DNA of 64,000 nucleotides, taken from assembly GCA_963714875.1 (NCBI GenBank), contig CAVQQI010000011.1:1302001-1366000 (forward strand). Reading direction: 5' to 3'. Positions within the stretch are counted from its first letter, which is position 1, and each line of letters starts with the position of its first letter. The DNA is from JBAOHV01 sp963714875 (GTDB taxonomy: Bacteria > Actinomycetota > Acidimicrobiia > Acidimicrobiales > Microtrichaceae). The notes under the pieces are model-generated. The model was not told where the DNA came from, did no database searches, and was given only the letters and a program-made list of their open reading frames with translations. Made by a program: the position numbers and the translations under genes. Below, one piece after another: positions 56,492 to 64,000 of the stretch.

Positions 56492-57117
56492 CAGATCCAC
56501 GCGGTGAGCAACTCGTCGCGCCGAACCTGCCACTCCTCGGCGGTGATGGCGTAGCGGATGTGGTCCTCCCAGACGCCGTTGATCTCCAGATACCGCTCGG
56601 CGACGCCTTCGGATCTCAGCGCCAGCTTGTCGGCGACCCGACGACTCGCGTCGTTGCGCGGGATGACCGAGATCTGCACGCGGTGCAACAGCAGCTGTTC
56701 GAAGCAGAACTGCAGCACCACCACCACCGACTCCGGCATGTACCCCTGACCGGCGAGCCGCTGGTCGATCCAGTAGCCGATGTAGGCGTTCTGGTGCGCG
56801 CCGCGATGGATGGAGTTGACGTTGATCTCACCGCCGAACGCGCCGTCGACGAACACGCCGAACCCGTAACCGGTGCCCAGCTGGATCTCGCGCATGCGCA
56901 CCGAGCACCGGGCCGAGAACGCCTGGCGATCCTCGACGGTGTCGGGCTGACCGGGAATGCGCTTCGGCTCCCAACGGGTCAGCCAGTCGTGGCACCGGCG
57001 ACGGACCTCTCGCCACTCGTCGAAGTCGTGCAGCGTCAACGGTCGCAGCAGCACACGACGCCCGTGGAGCAGGGCCACGGAGCTCATCGGGTCATAGGTC
57101 GTCCTGCGGCGCAACAC
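56488..57117 (-). CDS. GNAT N-acetyltransferase, RimJ/RimL-type
   Basis: A 209-residue acetyltransferase. The N-terminus reads RRVLLRPLTLHDFDEWREVRRRCHDWLTRWEP, as in RimJ/RimL ribosomal-protein acetyltransferases. The acetyl-CoA-binding part is AYIGYWIDQRLAGQGYMPESVVVVLQFCFEQLLLHRVQISVIPRNDASRRVADKLALRSEG (Q/R-x-x-G-x-G/A type). GTG 57117 fits a leaderless transcript (TAGGCT 7 nt upstream). ATG 57087 is an alternative. The protein it modifies is unknown. Confidence 0.9.
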   Translation of the reverse strand: MLRRRTTYDPMSSVALLHGRRVLLRPLTLHDFDEWREVRRRCHDWLTRWEPKRIPGQPDTVEDRQAFSARCSVRMREIQLGTGYGFGVFVDGAFGGEINVNSIHRGAHQNAYIGYWIDQRLAGQGYMPESVVVVLQFCFEQLLLHRVQISVIPRNDASRRVADKLALRSEGVAERYLEINGVWEDHIRYAITAEEWQVRRDELLTAWIW

Positions 57118-57124
57118 CGCCCGC

Positions 57125-57130
57125 AGCCTA
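57125..57130 (-). promoter_or_regulatory. Leaderless -10 box for the GNAT gene
   Basis: TAGGCT on the minus strand, exactly 7 nt before GTG 57117. It supports the longer GNAT start. Confidence 0.5.
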
Positions 57131-57174
57131 CCGAGTCGCCGCGGCGGAACCGGAAGCAGCTCGCCACGGGCAAC

Positions 57175-58086
57175 TCAGGTCAGCTGCGACAGGATCAACC
57201 CGTCCAGGATGTCGGCCTCGCTGACCACGCAGCTGTCGAACCCGAAGTAGCGGAAGATCCCCACCAGCACGCAGCACCCGCCGACGATCACATCGACCCG
57301 GCCCGGTTCCAGGCCAGGGTTGTGCCGTCGGTCGTCAGCAGCCTCGGTCGCCAGGGTCCGGAAGACGTCCTCGGCCGCGGCCCGGGTGAGCTCGAACCCG
57401 TGGATGGCGTCCCGGGAGTACTCCGCCAGCCCGATCTCGACCGCCGCAACGGTGGTCACCGTGCCGGCGAGACCGACGAACCGGTCGACGTCGCCGGCGC
57501 CGGGCACCTCGCGGGTGACGTCGTCGAGGTGCTGTTCGACCTCGGCCAGGCAGTTCGTGAGCTCCTCGGGCAGCGGCGGATCGTGCAGGAGGTACTTCTC
57601 GGTCATGCGCACGCAGCCCATGTCGACCGACAGCGACTCCTCCAGCTCGTCGCTGCCCAGGGCGAACTCGGTCGAGCCGCCGCCGATGTCGACCACGAGC
57701 GAACGACCGGGCACCTTCGCCAGCGCGCTGGTTGCTCCGTCGAAGCTGAGCCGGGCCTCCTCGGCGCCGGTGATCAGCTCCGGCGTCGCGCCCAGGATGT
57801 CGGTCGCGGGTCCGAAGAAGTCCTGGCGGTTCGCGGCATCCCGCGAGGCCGACGTGGCGGCGATGCGCACGCCCACGACCTGGTAGCGGTCCATGATCTG
57901 GCGGTAGTCCGACATGACCGCCAGCGTTCGAGCGATCGCATCGGGGTCGAGCCGGCCCGTGCGATCCACCCCCGCGCCCAGGCGGGTGACACGCATGTGT
58001 CGCTCCAGCTGGGTGTGGCCGTCGGAGATGAGCAACCTGGTGGAGTTCGTGCCGCAATCGATCGCGGCGTACAACGGCTGGGTCAC
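57175..58086 (-). CDS. ppx: Exopolyphosphatase (Ppx/GppA family)
   Basis: Hydrolyses polyphosphate or pppGpp, 303 residues, the length of the short actinobacterial Ppx. The ASKHA-fold ATP/phosphate motifs are AAIDCGTNSTRLLI at 5-18, AATSASRDAANR, SLVVDIGGGSTEFALG and FVGLAGTVTTVAAVEIGL. Catalytic acidic residues fit the family. GTG 58086 overlaps the DUF501 stop (GTGA). It is the last member of the eno-ftsB-DUF501-ppx operon, an order known from Mycobacterium (Rv1023-Rv1026). Confidence 0.94.
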   Translation of the reverse strand: MTQPLYAAIDCGTNSTRLLISDGHTQLERHMRVTRLGAGVDRTGRLDPDAIARTLAVMSDYRQIMDRYQVVGVRIAATSASRDAANRQDFFGPATDILGATPELITGAEEARLSFDGATSALAKVPGRSLVVDIGGGSTEFALGSDELEESLSVDMGCVRMTEKYLLHDPPLPEELTNCLAEVEQHLDDVTREVPGAGDVDRFVGLAGTVTTVAAVEIGLAEYSRDAIHGFELTRAAAEDVFRTLATEAADDRRHNPGLEPGRVDVIVGGCCVLVGIFRYFGFDSCVVSEADILDGLILSQLT

Positions 58087-58679
58087 GGTGTGTCTCCGGG
58101 TTCTCGGGCAGCGGTGGCTGGATCGACGGTCGCTGGATCGGCAGCTGCTGGCACGGTAGGTGGGGCGCCGAGTCGATCGTGCACCCACCGCCCCACCGGG
58201 TCATCCCCGCCGACCAGGAACCAGGCGTAGTGGGTGTGCAGGCACTTGACCCCTCGCCGCGTCCCCCCGACGCCCCCGAACGGCCTGGGTCCGGGCCACC
58301 CCGCGGGCAGCGCGGCGTCGCGTTCGACGCGGTAGCGCTCGTGTGCGGCGCGCAGCGCGTCGGCGTCGACCGCGGCCTCTGCGGCACGCACGCCCCCGTC
58401 GGCCTCGAGGCGCCCGATCCGCCGGTTCAGATCGCGATCGACGAGCCAGTACAAGGTCGGCATCGGGGTGCCGTCGTCCAACAGCGGGTGGTTGCAGATG
58501 ACCACCGCTGCTCCGTCTCGCGAGCGCAGCACGACCCGGAACCCGCCCCGAGGGGCACGGCCCAACAGCTCGGTGACCTCTGCGACCTGCTCAGGATCGT
58601 TGGGCTCCGTCCACCCGACAGCCGCACCGCCAGAACCGACCTCGGGCCGAGCCCCGGCCGGACCCGGCTCAGGACCCAC
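58083..58679 (-). CDS. DUF501 domain protein
   Basis: A 198-residue cytosolic protein of the DUF501 family. The core is VAEVTELLGRAPRGGFRVV, then NHPLLDDGTPMPTLYWLVDRDLNRRIGRLEADGGV and GVKCLHTHYAWFLVGGDDPVGRWV, where the Cys/His cluster is typical. Function is unknown, but it is almost always next to ftsB and ppx. GTG 58679 is the first start; it could be further in. Its first 253 nt lie inside the open frame of the upstream FtsB gene, an unusual overlap. Confidence 0.88.
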   Translation of the reverse strand: MGPEPGPAGARPEVGSGGAAVGWTEPNDPEQVAEVTELLGRAPRGGFRVVLRSRDGAAVVICNHPLLDDGTPMPTLYWLVDRDLNRRIGRLEADGGVRAAEAAVDADALRAAHERYRVERDAALPAGWPGPRPFGGVGGTRRGVKCLHTHYAWFLVGGDDPVGRWVHDRLGAPPTVPAAADPATVDPATAAREPGDTP

Positions 58680-59029
58680 CGGTCGCCGAGCGCTCCAACG
58701 GACCGCTGATGACGGTCGAAGGGCCAGCCCGCAGGCAGGACCAGCCCGGCGGTCGCCGCCGGCAGGATCGCGTAGGACTCCTCGCCGGGTTCGACCAGCC
58801 CGTAGTCGCGCCGGGCGATGCGTTGGATCTCGGCGGGTTCCCCGAGACGGGCCAGGCGCTCGGCCAGTTCCTCGTTGGTCCGGTCCACCTCGGCCAGCCG
58901 CGCCTCTCGCGCTGCCAGCTCACCGCGTTGGGCCCAGTAGCTCCTGGCGGGGACCGCCAGGACCGCCGCGACCACGAGCAGCAGCCCGAGCGCGATGAGG
59001 AACCGCCGACGGCGGACGCTCGGCTCCAC
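58427..59029 (-). CDS. ftsB: FtsB/DivIC-type septum formation initiator, C-terminal tail doubtful
   Basis: A membrane cell-division protein. GTG 59029 is followed by RRRRFLIALGLLLVVAAVL (one helix at about 8-28) and a coiled coil (SYWAQRGELAAREARLAEVDRTNEELAERLARLG). The conserved PAEIQRIARRDYGLVEPGEESYAILPA is next. These match FtsB/DivIC. After about residue 110 the frame continues to a stop at 58427 but reads like shadow sequence of DUF501. A single-base indel would let it end near 58668, just before DUF501. It lies 2 bp after the eno stop. Confidence 0.85.
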   Translation of the reverse strand: MEPSVRRRRFLIALGLLLVVAAVLAVPARSYWAQRGELAAREARLAEVDRTNEELAERLARLGEPAEIQRIARRDYGLVEPGEESYAILPAATAGLVLPAGWPFDRHQRSVGALGDRWVLSRVRPGLGPRSVLAVRLSGGRSPTILSRSQRSPSCWAVPLGAGSGSCCARETEQRWSSATTRCWTTAPRCRPCTGSSIAI

Positions 59030-59031
59030 GT

Positions 59032-60324
59032 TCAGCGCGGCCCTCCGACCGGTGCGAGCGCAGCACGCCCGCGGTACACAGCGGCCGCGCCCAGCTGCTG
59101 TTCGATGCGCAGCAGTTGGTTGTACTTCGCGACACGGTCCGAGCGGGCCGGGGCGCCGGTCTTGATCTGACCGCAGTTCGTCGCAACGGCCAGGTCGGCG
59201 ATGGTGACGTCCTCGGTCTCGCCGGAGCGGTGCGACATGACCGAGGTGTAGCTGTTGCGGGTGGCCAGATCGACCGCGTCCAGAGTCTCGGTCAGCGAGC
59301 CGATCTGGTTGACCTTGACCAGGATGGAGTTCGCGACGCCCTCCGCGATGCCACGACCCAGGCGCTCGGAGTTGGTCACGAACAGGTCGTCGCCCACCAG
59401 CTGCACGCGGTCGCCGATCTTGGCGGTCAGATCCGCCCAGCCGTCCCAGTCGTCCTCGGCCATGCCGTCCTCGATCGACACGATCGGGTAGCGATCGCAG
59501 AGATCGACGAGGTAGTCGGCGAACTCGACCGGGCTGAGCGAGCGGCCCTCGCCGGCCAGGACGTACTGTCCGTCGCGGAAGAACTCCGTCGACGCGGCGT
59601 CGAGCGCGATCGCGATGTCGTCGCCAGGCACCCTGCCACTGCGTTCGATCGCCTCCAACAGCAGCTGCACTGCGGCTTCGTTGGACTCCAGGTTCGGCGC
59701 GAACCCGCCCTCGTCGCCGATCGCGGTGGACAGGCCGCGCTCGTGCACCACCTTCTTGAGCGTGTGGTACGTCTCCGCACCCCAGCGGAGCGCCTCGGAG
59801 AACGACGCCGCGCCCACCGGCATCAACATGAACTCCTGCACGTCGACGTTGTTGTCGGCGTGCTCGCCGCCGTTGATGACGTTCAGCATGGGCACCGGCA
59901 ACACGCACGCGTTGGGGCCGCCGACGTAGCGGTACAGCGGCAGGCCGAGCTCGTCGGCCGCTGCCGTCGCGGCCGCCAGGGAGACTCCGAGGATGGCGTT
60001 GGCGCCGAGGCGGGCCTTGTTGTCGGTGCCGTCGAGATCGCTGAGCAGCCGATCCAGGTCACGCTGGTCGATCGCGTCCAGACCGATGACGGCATCGGCG
60101 ATCTCTCCGTTGACCGCGTCCACGGCGGTGCGCACGCCCTTGCCCAGGTAGCGCTCGGCGTCGCCGTCACGCAGCTCGACGGCCTCGAACGCACCGGTCG
60201 AGGCGCCCGAGGGCACTGCCGCGCGACCGATGGCCCCTGAGTCGAGCTCGATCTCGACCTCGACGGTCGGGTTGCCGCGGGAGTCGAGGATCTCACGACC
60301 GACGATGCCTTCGATGATGCTCAC
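59032..60324 (-). CDS. eno: Enolase
   Basis: Converts 2-phosphoglycerate to phosphoenolpyruvate, 430 residues, full family length. Motifs are EILDSRGNPTVEVE, PSGASTG (mobile loop), GGEHADNNVDVQEFMLMP, GDEGGFAPN (acid/base Glu), the metal ligands IALDAAS, VSIEDGMAEDDWDGW and QLVGDDLFVTN, and the catalytic Lys in ILVKVNQIGSLTET. The substrate loop SHRSGETED is complete. GTG 60324 has GAGGAG 8-9 nt upstream. It is the first gene of the eno-ftsB-DUF501-ppx operon. Confidence 0.98.
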   Translation of the reverse strand: MSIIEGIVGREILDSRGNPTVEVEIELDSGAIGRAAVPSGASTGAFEAVELRDGDAERYLGKGVRTAVDAVNGEIADAVIGLDAIDQRDLDRLLSDLDGTDNKARLGANAILGVSLAAATAAADELGLPLYRYVGGPNACVLPVPMLNVINGGEHADNNVDVQEFMLMPVGAASFSEALRWGAETYHTLKKVVHERGLSTAIGDEGGFAPNLESNEAAVQLLLEAIERSGRVPGDDIAIALDAASTEFFRDGQYVLAGEGRSLSPVEFADYLVDLCDRYPIVSIEDGMAEDDWDGWADLTAKIGDRVQLVGDDLFVTNSERLGRGIAEGVANSILVKVNQIGSLTETLDAVDLATRNSYTSVMSHRSGETEDVTIADLAVATNCGQIKTGAPARSDRVAKYNQLLRIEQQLGAAAVYRGRAALAPVGGPR

Positions 60325-60439
60325 GCATGGACTCCTCGTGTGGTGCCGCCGACCCCGACGACGTCGAAAACTACCGCCGGCATCATGCCAGCCCCATGAC
60401 CCCCGTCCGAATCTGTCGGTCCGTGGGACCCACGGCGAC

Positions 60440-62335
60440 TCAGAGATTCGATCGGATCAGCTCTGCATAGGCACGTGCGCCGTCGGGGCGCAGGTGGGCA
60501 CCATCGCCCGCGAACCACTCGGGGTGCGCCGAGGCGAGCGAGAACCAGTCCACCAGCACGGCGTTGGGGTGGCGTTCCGCGCCGGCTGCCATCCGCTGGT
60601 TGACCAGGTCCTGCCAGGGCCGGGACACCTTCGCGTTGACGAGCACGACCCGACGATCACCGGCACGTTCCATCATCTGATCGAGGTCCGCGTCGGTGAA
60701 GGTCCCGTTGGTCCCTGCGTGCACCACGAGCGTGCCGGGGATCAGCCCTTCGCCCGCGTACCACCCCACCACGTCGCTGACCGCGTCGAACTGTCGCCCC
60801 ACCTTCGCGTCCACCCGTATGCCGGGCATGGCCTCGATGAGCGCCGACTGCGCACCCAGCATCACCGAGTCGCCCACCGCCACCGCGTCGGTCTGAGCGG
60901 CTGGCGCTGCAGTGGCCGGCGGGGCGCCGGTCGGGGCCGAGCCGGCAACCGTCGTGGTGGGCGTCGGCACGGTCGTGGTCGTCGGGTCGGTGGTCACCGG
61001 CGCCGAGGGGTCATCGCCCTGTTCGGGTGTCGGTGTGCCGGTCAGCTCGGCGGTGTCGTCACCCATCGCGGCCAGCTCGATCTCGCCGCGCTCGGCGTCA
61101 CTGCTCGCCCGGTGCAAGCCGATCCCGATGAGCAGGACCAGCACGGCGAAGGTCCCGCCGACCGCCATGGCGCGCCGGGCGAGTGCCTCGCGTCGCTGCC
61201 CCTCGCTGCTCTGCAGGTCGGACCACCAACGGCCCAGCGCACCGGTGCGCATGGGCGTCTCCACGTAGCGGAACGACAGCTCGGCGGCGGCGAAGGTCAA
61301 CGCCATGCGGAAGACGAACAACGGGAAGCCGGACAGGGGGACATCGAGCTCGGGCCGGGTCACCATGAAGATCGGCCAGTGCCACAGGTACAACGAGTAC
61401 GACCGAACCCCGATCCACACCAACGGCGGCACGGCGAGGAGCTTGGAGAGCCGGGCGGCGGGGTGCACCAGAACGGCGATCACGACGATGCAGACGACGT
61501 CGAGCAGCAGGAACCCGCCGCGGTAGATGAACGGGTCGAACGCATTCACGCGGGTGACGAACCACCCGATGATCACCAGACCCACGAGACCGATGACGTC
61601 CAGGGTCGGCCCGGCCTGCGGTGCGGCCTCGGCCCGCGACCGCCACGGGGTCCACACCATGGCGAGGAACGCACCCAGCAACAGACCCGACAGCCGCGTG
61701 TCGGTGCCGTAGTAGACGCGGCTGGTGTCGACGAACGGCTCGTAGAGCACCGCCATCCAGACCGCGGACGCAACAGCTGTGCCCAGCACAGCCCACCTCA
61801 CGCGCACGTGGCCCAGCTTCACCAGGCCCAGCACGAACAGCGGCGGGAAGACCAGGTAGAACTGCTCCTCGACCGCGAGCGACCACAGGTGCTGCAGCAG
61901 GGGCGGGCGCCCCGCCTGCGCGAAGTACGACTCGTCGAGGAAGATCTGCCACCAGTTGTAGACGTACACGAGCGCGGCCAGCACGTCGCCGCCCATGCGT
62001 CCCGCCGCGTCGCGGTACACCAGCAGCGACGCGACCGACACCACCGCCAGCAGCAGGTACAGCGCCGGCAGCAGTCGGCGCCCCCGACGGATCCAGAAGC
62101 CGCGAAGGCTGACGGTGCCGCTGTGTGCCCGCTCCTCGAGCAGCAGCGAGGTGATCAGGAACCCCGACACCACGAAGAACACCTCGACACCGAGGAACCC
62201 TCCCGGCATCCACGACACATCCGCGTGGTACAGGATCACCGCTGCCACCGAGAGCGCGCGCAGACCGTCCAACGACGGTCGGTAGCCCAACTTCATGGGC
62301 GCGCGGGAAAGGGTGGCCACAGCCATCGCTTCCAT
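60440..62335 (-). CDS. OafA/YrhL-type acyltransferase with C-terminal SGNH domain
   Basis: A 631-residue integral membrane O-acyltransferase for surface glycans. Residues about 15-400 are an acyltransferase-3 domain with ten helices; the catalytic His37 lies in VILYHADV, preceded by LDGLRALSVAAV, and there is RRGRRLLPALYLLL and WSLAVEEQFYL. A Thr/Pro linker (about 435-490) joins a C-terminal SGNH hydrolase domain with the nucleophile motif VAVGDSVMLG and the distal DGAHLRPDG. It may move acyl groups across the membrane onto a polysaccharide. ATG 62335 or the in-frame ATG 62326 may be used. Confidence 0.93.
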   Translation of the reverse strand: MEAMAVATLSRAPMKLGYRPSLDGLRALSVAAVILYHADVSWMPGGFLGVEVFFVVSGFLITSLLLEERAHSGTVSLRGFWIRRGRRLLPALYLLLAVVSVASLLVYRDAAGRMGGDVLAALVYVYNWWQIFLDESYFAQAGRPPLLQHLWSLAVEEQFYLVFPPLFVLGLVKLGHVRVRWAVLGTAVASAVWMAVLYEPFVDTSRVYYGTDTRLSGLLLGAFLAMVWTPWRSRAEAAPQAGPTLDVIGLVGLVIIGWFVTRVNAFDPFIYRGGFLLLDVVCIVVIAVLVHPAARLSKLLAVPPLVWIGVRSYSLYLWHWPIFMVTRPELDVPLSGFPLFVFRMALTFAAAELSFRYVETPMRTGALGRWWSDLQSSEGQRREALARRAMAVGGTFAVLVLLIGIGLHRASSDAERGEIELAAMGDDTAELTGTPTPEQGDDPSAPVTTDPTTTTVPTPTTTVAGSAPTGAPPATAAPAAQTDAVAVGDSVMLGAQSALIEAMPGIRVDAKVGRQFDAVSDVVGWYAGEGLIPGTLVVHAGTNGTFTDADLDQMMERAGDRRVVLVNAKVSRPWQDLVNQRMAAGAERHPNAVLVDWFSLASAHPEWFAGDGAHLRPDGARAYAELIRSNL

Positions 62336-62374
62336 TCTGTCGCAGCGAGGACCGGGTGCCGGGCCGCACCTGCG

Positions 62375-63097
62375 TCAGGGCACCAGGAAGTAGTTGCCCG
62401 CTTCCTGGTAGCCCGCCGGGACCTCACGCAGCGACGACGTCGAGTCGTCATAGACATGGACCGTGTAGTCGAACCCGCGGAACATCTCGAGGCACTCGGT
62501 GGTGCGGTCGTTGTCCCACAGCTCGGTGTAGACGAGCGGTCGGTCACGCTCGATCAACTGCTTGCCGCCCCGGAACACGAAGACCTCGTGGTTCTCCACA
62601 TCGATCTTGATCGCGGCGACCCGCCCGGGGTGCAGTTGGACGTCGTCCAGCCGTCGCACGGGCACCGAGTACCGCTGCCCGGGTTCGTCGTCGTCGGCCG
62701 CGACGTGGCTCAACCCCTGCATGCGGACGTTGGACTCCTCGGGCATGATCATCTGGAGCTCACCGTCGTGCTCGCCGAGCGCGGTCTGGCGCAGGGTGAC
62801 GTTGGTCAGCCCGTAGTGGTCGACCATCCGGGTGAGCGCCCTGAAGTTCTCTCCGATCGGCTCGAACGCCTCGACATGGCCGCGGGGCACCCGCCGCGAC
62901 ATCAGCACGGTCATCAGCCCGATGTTCGCCCCGATGTCGAGCACCAGGTCGCCCGGGCGGATCATGTCCAGGAAGTGGAACAGATCGCGGTAGCGGCGCT
63001 GGCGCGGCATCGTCGCCAGGGTCGCCCGGGCGAAGACGAACAGGTACCGCTCGAACCCGAGGACGCGCTGCATGACCCGCTGCACCGTTCGCTTCAT
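62375..63097 (-). CDS. FkbM family methyltransferase
   Basis: A 240-residue SAM-dependent methyltransferase of the FkbM family. The SAM-binding motif is VLDIGANIGLMTVLMSRRV (about 50-70), then VEAFEPIGENFRALTRMV and, further, AAIKIDVENHEVFVFRGG (the D-V-E-N motif). The targets of this family are usually sugars or small metabolites in surface polysaccharide or antibiotic assembly. ATG 63097 was taken for its AGGGGGG ribosome site; a GTG at 63118 exists. It stands between the acyltransferase and inositol-3-phosphate synthase. Confidence 0.9.
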   Translation of the reverse strand: MKRTVQRVMQRVLGFERYLFVFARATLATMPRQRRYRDLFHFLDMIRPGDLVLDIGANIGLMTVLMSRRVPRGHVEAFEPIGENFRALTRMVDHYGLTNVTLRQTALGEHDGELQMIMPEESNVRMQGLSHVAADDDEPGQRYSVPVRRLDDVQLHPGRVAAIKIDVENHEVFVFRGGKQLIERDRPLVYTELWDNDRTTECLEMFRGFDYTVHVYDDSTSSLREVPAGYQEAGNYFLVP

Positions 63098-63181
63098 CGT
63101 GGTGGCCCCCCTGACCACGGGCGCTGCGCCCGACCGCGCCGCAGCGTAGCGGCGGGCACCGGGGCGTCGGTCCGCAACGGC

Positions 63182-64000
63182 TCAGCCGGCCTCGGAGTGC
63201 GTGACGGGCGACTCGCCCATCCACTCACGCAACGTGTTCTTCAGCTTCGTCTGCTGGATGAAGATGTCGTGCTCGGCGGGCACGCCGCCGCTCGACTGGG
63301 GTGCCTTCCAGTAGAAGCTCAACCACTCCTGCACGCCCGACTGCCCCGCACGCTGGGCGAGGTCGAGGAACAGTGCCAGGTCCAACACGATCGGTGCGGC
63401 CAGGATCGAGTCGCGGCACATGAAGTCGACCTTGATCTGCATCGGATAGCCCATCCACCCGAAGATGTCGATGGCGTCCCACCCCTCCTTGTTGTCGCCG
63501 CGGGGCGGGTAGTAGTTGATGCGCACGACGTGGTCGATGTTGCCGTAGAGCTCCGGGTACACCTCGGGCTGCAGGATGGTGTCGAGCACGCCGAGCTTGG
63601 AGACCTCCTTGGTCTTGAAGTTCTCCGGGTCGTCCAGCACCTCGCCGTCGCGGTTGCCCAGGATGTTGGTCGAGTACCAGCCCCGCATCCCCAGCATCCT
63701 GGCCTTGAAGCCAGGGGCCAGGATCGTCTTCATCAACGTCTGGCCCGTCTTGAAGTCCTTGCCGGTCACCGGCACGCCGCGGTCGAGCGCCAGCTGCTCC
63801 ATGCACGGCAGGTCGATCGACAGGTTGGGAGCACCGTTGGCGAAGGGCACGCCGCTGGAGAGCGCGGCGTAGACGTAGATCTGACTGGGCGAGATGTTCG
63901 GGTCGTCGGCACGCAGCCCCGCCTCGAACGCCTCGACGGTGTCGTGCACCGCGGTGGGCTCCTGGTAGGCCTCGGTCGATCCGCACCAGACCATGACCAA
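63182..64000 (-). CDS. ino1: Inositol-3-phosphate synthase, N-terminus outside window
   Basis: NAD-dependent isomerase-cyclase that makes myo-inositol-3-phosphate from glucose-6-phosphate, the first step to inositol lipids and mycothiol. Only the C-terminal 272 residues are in the window. Visible signatures are the phosphate-binding PVTGKDFKTGQTLMKTILAPGFKAR (catalytic Lys pair), STNILGNRDG, RINYYPPRGDNKEGWDAIDIFGWMGYPMQIKVDFMCRDSILAAPIVLDLALFLDLAQRAG and a C-terminal amphipathic helix. The first ORF residues in view (MVMVWCGSTEAY) are internal. The gene is certain to start beyond 64000. Confidence 0.95.
   Translation of the reverse strand: MVMVWCGSTEAYQEPTAVHDTVEAFEAGLRADDPNISPSQIYVYAALSSGVPFANGAPNLSIDLPCMEQLALDRGVPVTGKDFKTGQTLMKTILAPGFKARMLGMRGWYSTNILGNRDGEVLDDPENFKTKEVSKLGVLDTILQPEVYPELYGNIDHVVRINYYPPRGDNKEGWDAIDIFGWMGYPMQIKVDFMCRDSILAAPIVLDLALFLDLAQRAGQSGVQEWLSFYWKAPQSSGGVPAEHDIFIQQTKLKNTLREWMGESPVTHSEAG

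Overview
The window is high-GC chromosomal DNA with dense genes, many GTG starts and many ATGA/GTGA stop-start overlaps. Several markers point to an actinobacterium: F420/flavin luciferase-like oxidoreductases (three), a deazaflavin (Ddn-fold) reductase, the eno-ftsB-DUF501-ppx gene order, an Arr ADP-ribosyltransferase, a TIGR03084-type protein and a fused TreS-maltokinase. My best guess is an aquatic or soil Acidimicrobiia-like lineage, but that placement is inference. At least six genes appear leaderless: a TANNNT -10 box lies 6-7 nt before the start codon. I see no insertion sequence, prophage, CRISPR array or plasmid function.

Layout. 1-9.4 kb: a cytosolic-type sulfatase (cut by the window edge), a frameshifted SCO6745/SalK-like gene, an LLM oxidoreductase, a three-PAS diguanylate cyclase followed by an orphan LuxR-type response regulator, a molybdate transporter remnant (modB intact, modA twice frameshifted, no modC), a BKACE enzyme and a YdeI/OmdA protein preceded by a tiny leaderless ORF. 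9.5-16.7 kb: a VOC protein, D-aminoacylase plus DUF2254 membrane protein, a Ddn-like reductase, then an overlapping trio of agmatinase, small membrane protein and DUF308-like/DUF389 fusion. 16.8-23.2 kb: alpha-glucan and trehalose metabolism (glgB, treS-maltokinase fusion) and a divergent frameshifted TauD/TfdA dioxygenase. 23.4-34.3 kb: a long leftward run with glutamate dehydrogenase, an LLM enzyme, a lipoprotein hydrolase, and an Atu/Liu-like acyl-CoA carboxylase operon (TetR, enoyl-CoA hydratase, biotin subunit with a frameshift, carboxyltransferase, AtuA-like protein, TIGR03084 protein). A 12-4-12 palindrome lies at the head of that operon.

34.3-46.4 kb is the most mixed part. It holds an orphan prepilin with a C-terminal Ig-like domain, an Arr homologue, TrmO, a GAF-ANTAR RNA-binding regulator followed by a 361-bp hairpin-rich gap and a STAS-like protein, a DUF4389 membrane protein, a VOC protein, a CDF-type transporter, a Tat-lipoprotein amine oxidase sharing an operator with a divergent TetR, a class C beta-lactamase-like lipoprotein, tRNA-Leu(TAA), thiol peroxidase and a DUF1275 protein. 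46.4-57.1 kb: SsuD-like monooxygenase with a glutamine amidotransferase, an MFS exporter, an acyltransferase/SDR pair, a glycosyltransferase, enoyl-CoA hydratase, SRPBCC/TetR divergent pair, a siderophore-interacting protein and a GNAT enzyme. 57.2-64 kb: the ppx-DUF501-ftsB-eno operon, an OafA-type acyltransferase with an SGNH domain, an FkbM methyltransferase and a partial inositol-3-phosphate synthase.

Four genes carry clear frame shifts (five shifts in all), and a fifth (ftsB) is suspicious. Conserved protein sequence continues on both sides of each break, so these are either assembly indels or very recent mutations. No unmistakably new system is visible. The best candidates for one are the structured RNA-like gap after the GAF-ANTAR gene, the Ig-domain pilin, and the palindrome-controlled Atu-like operon.
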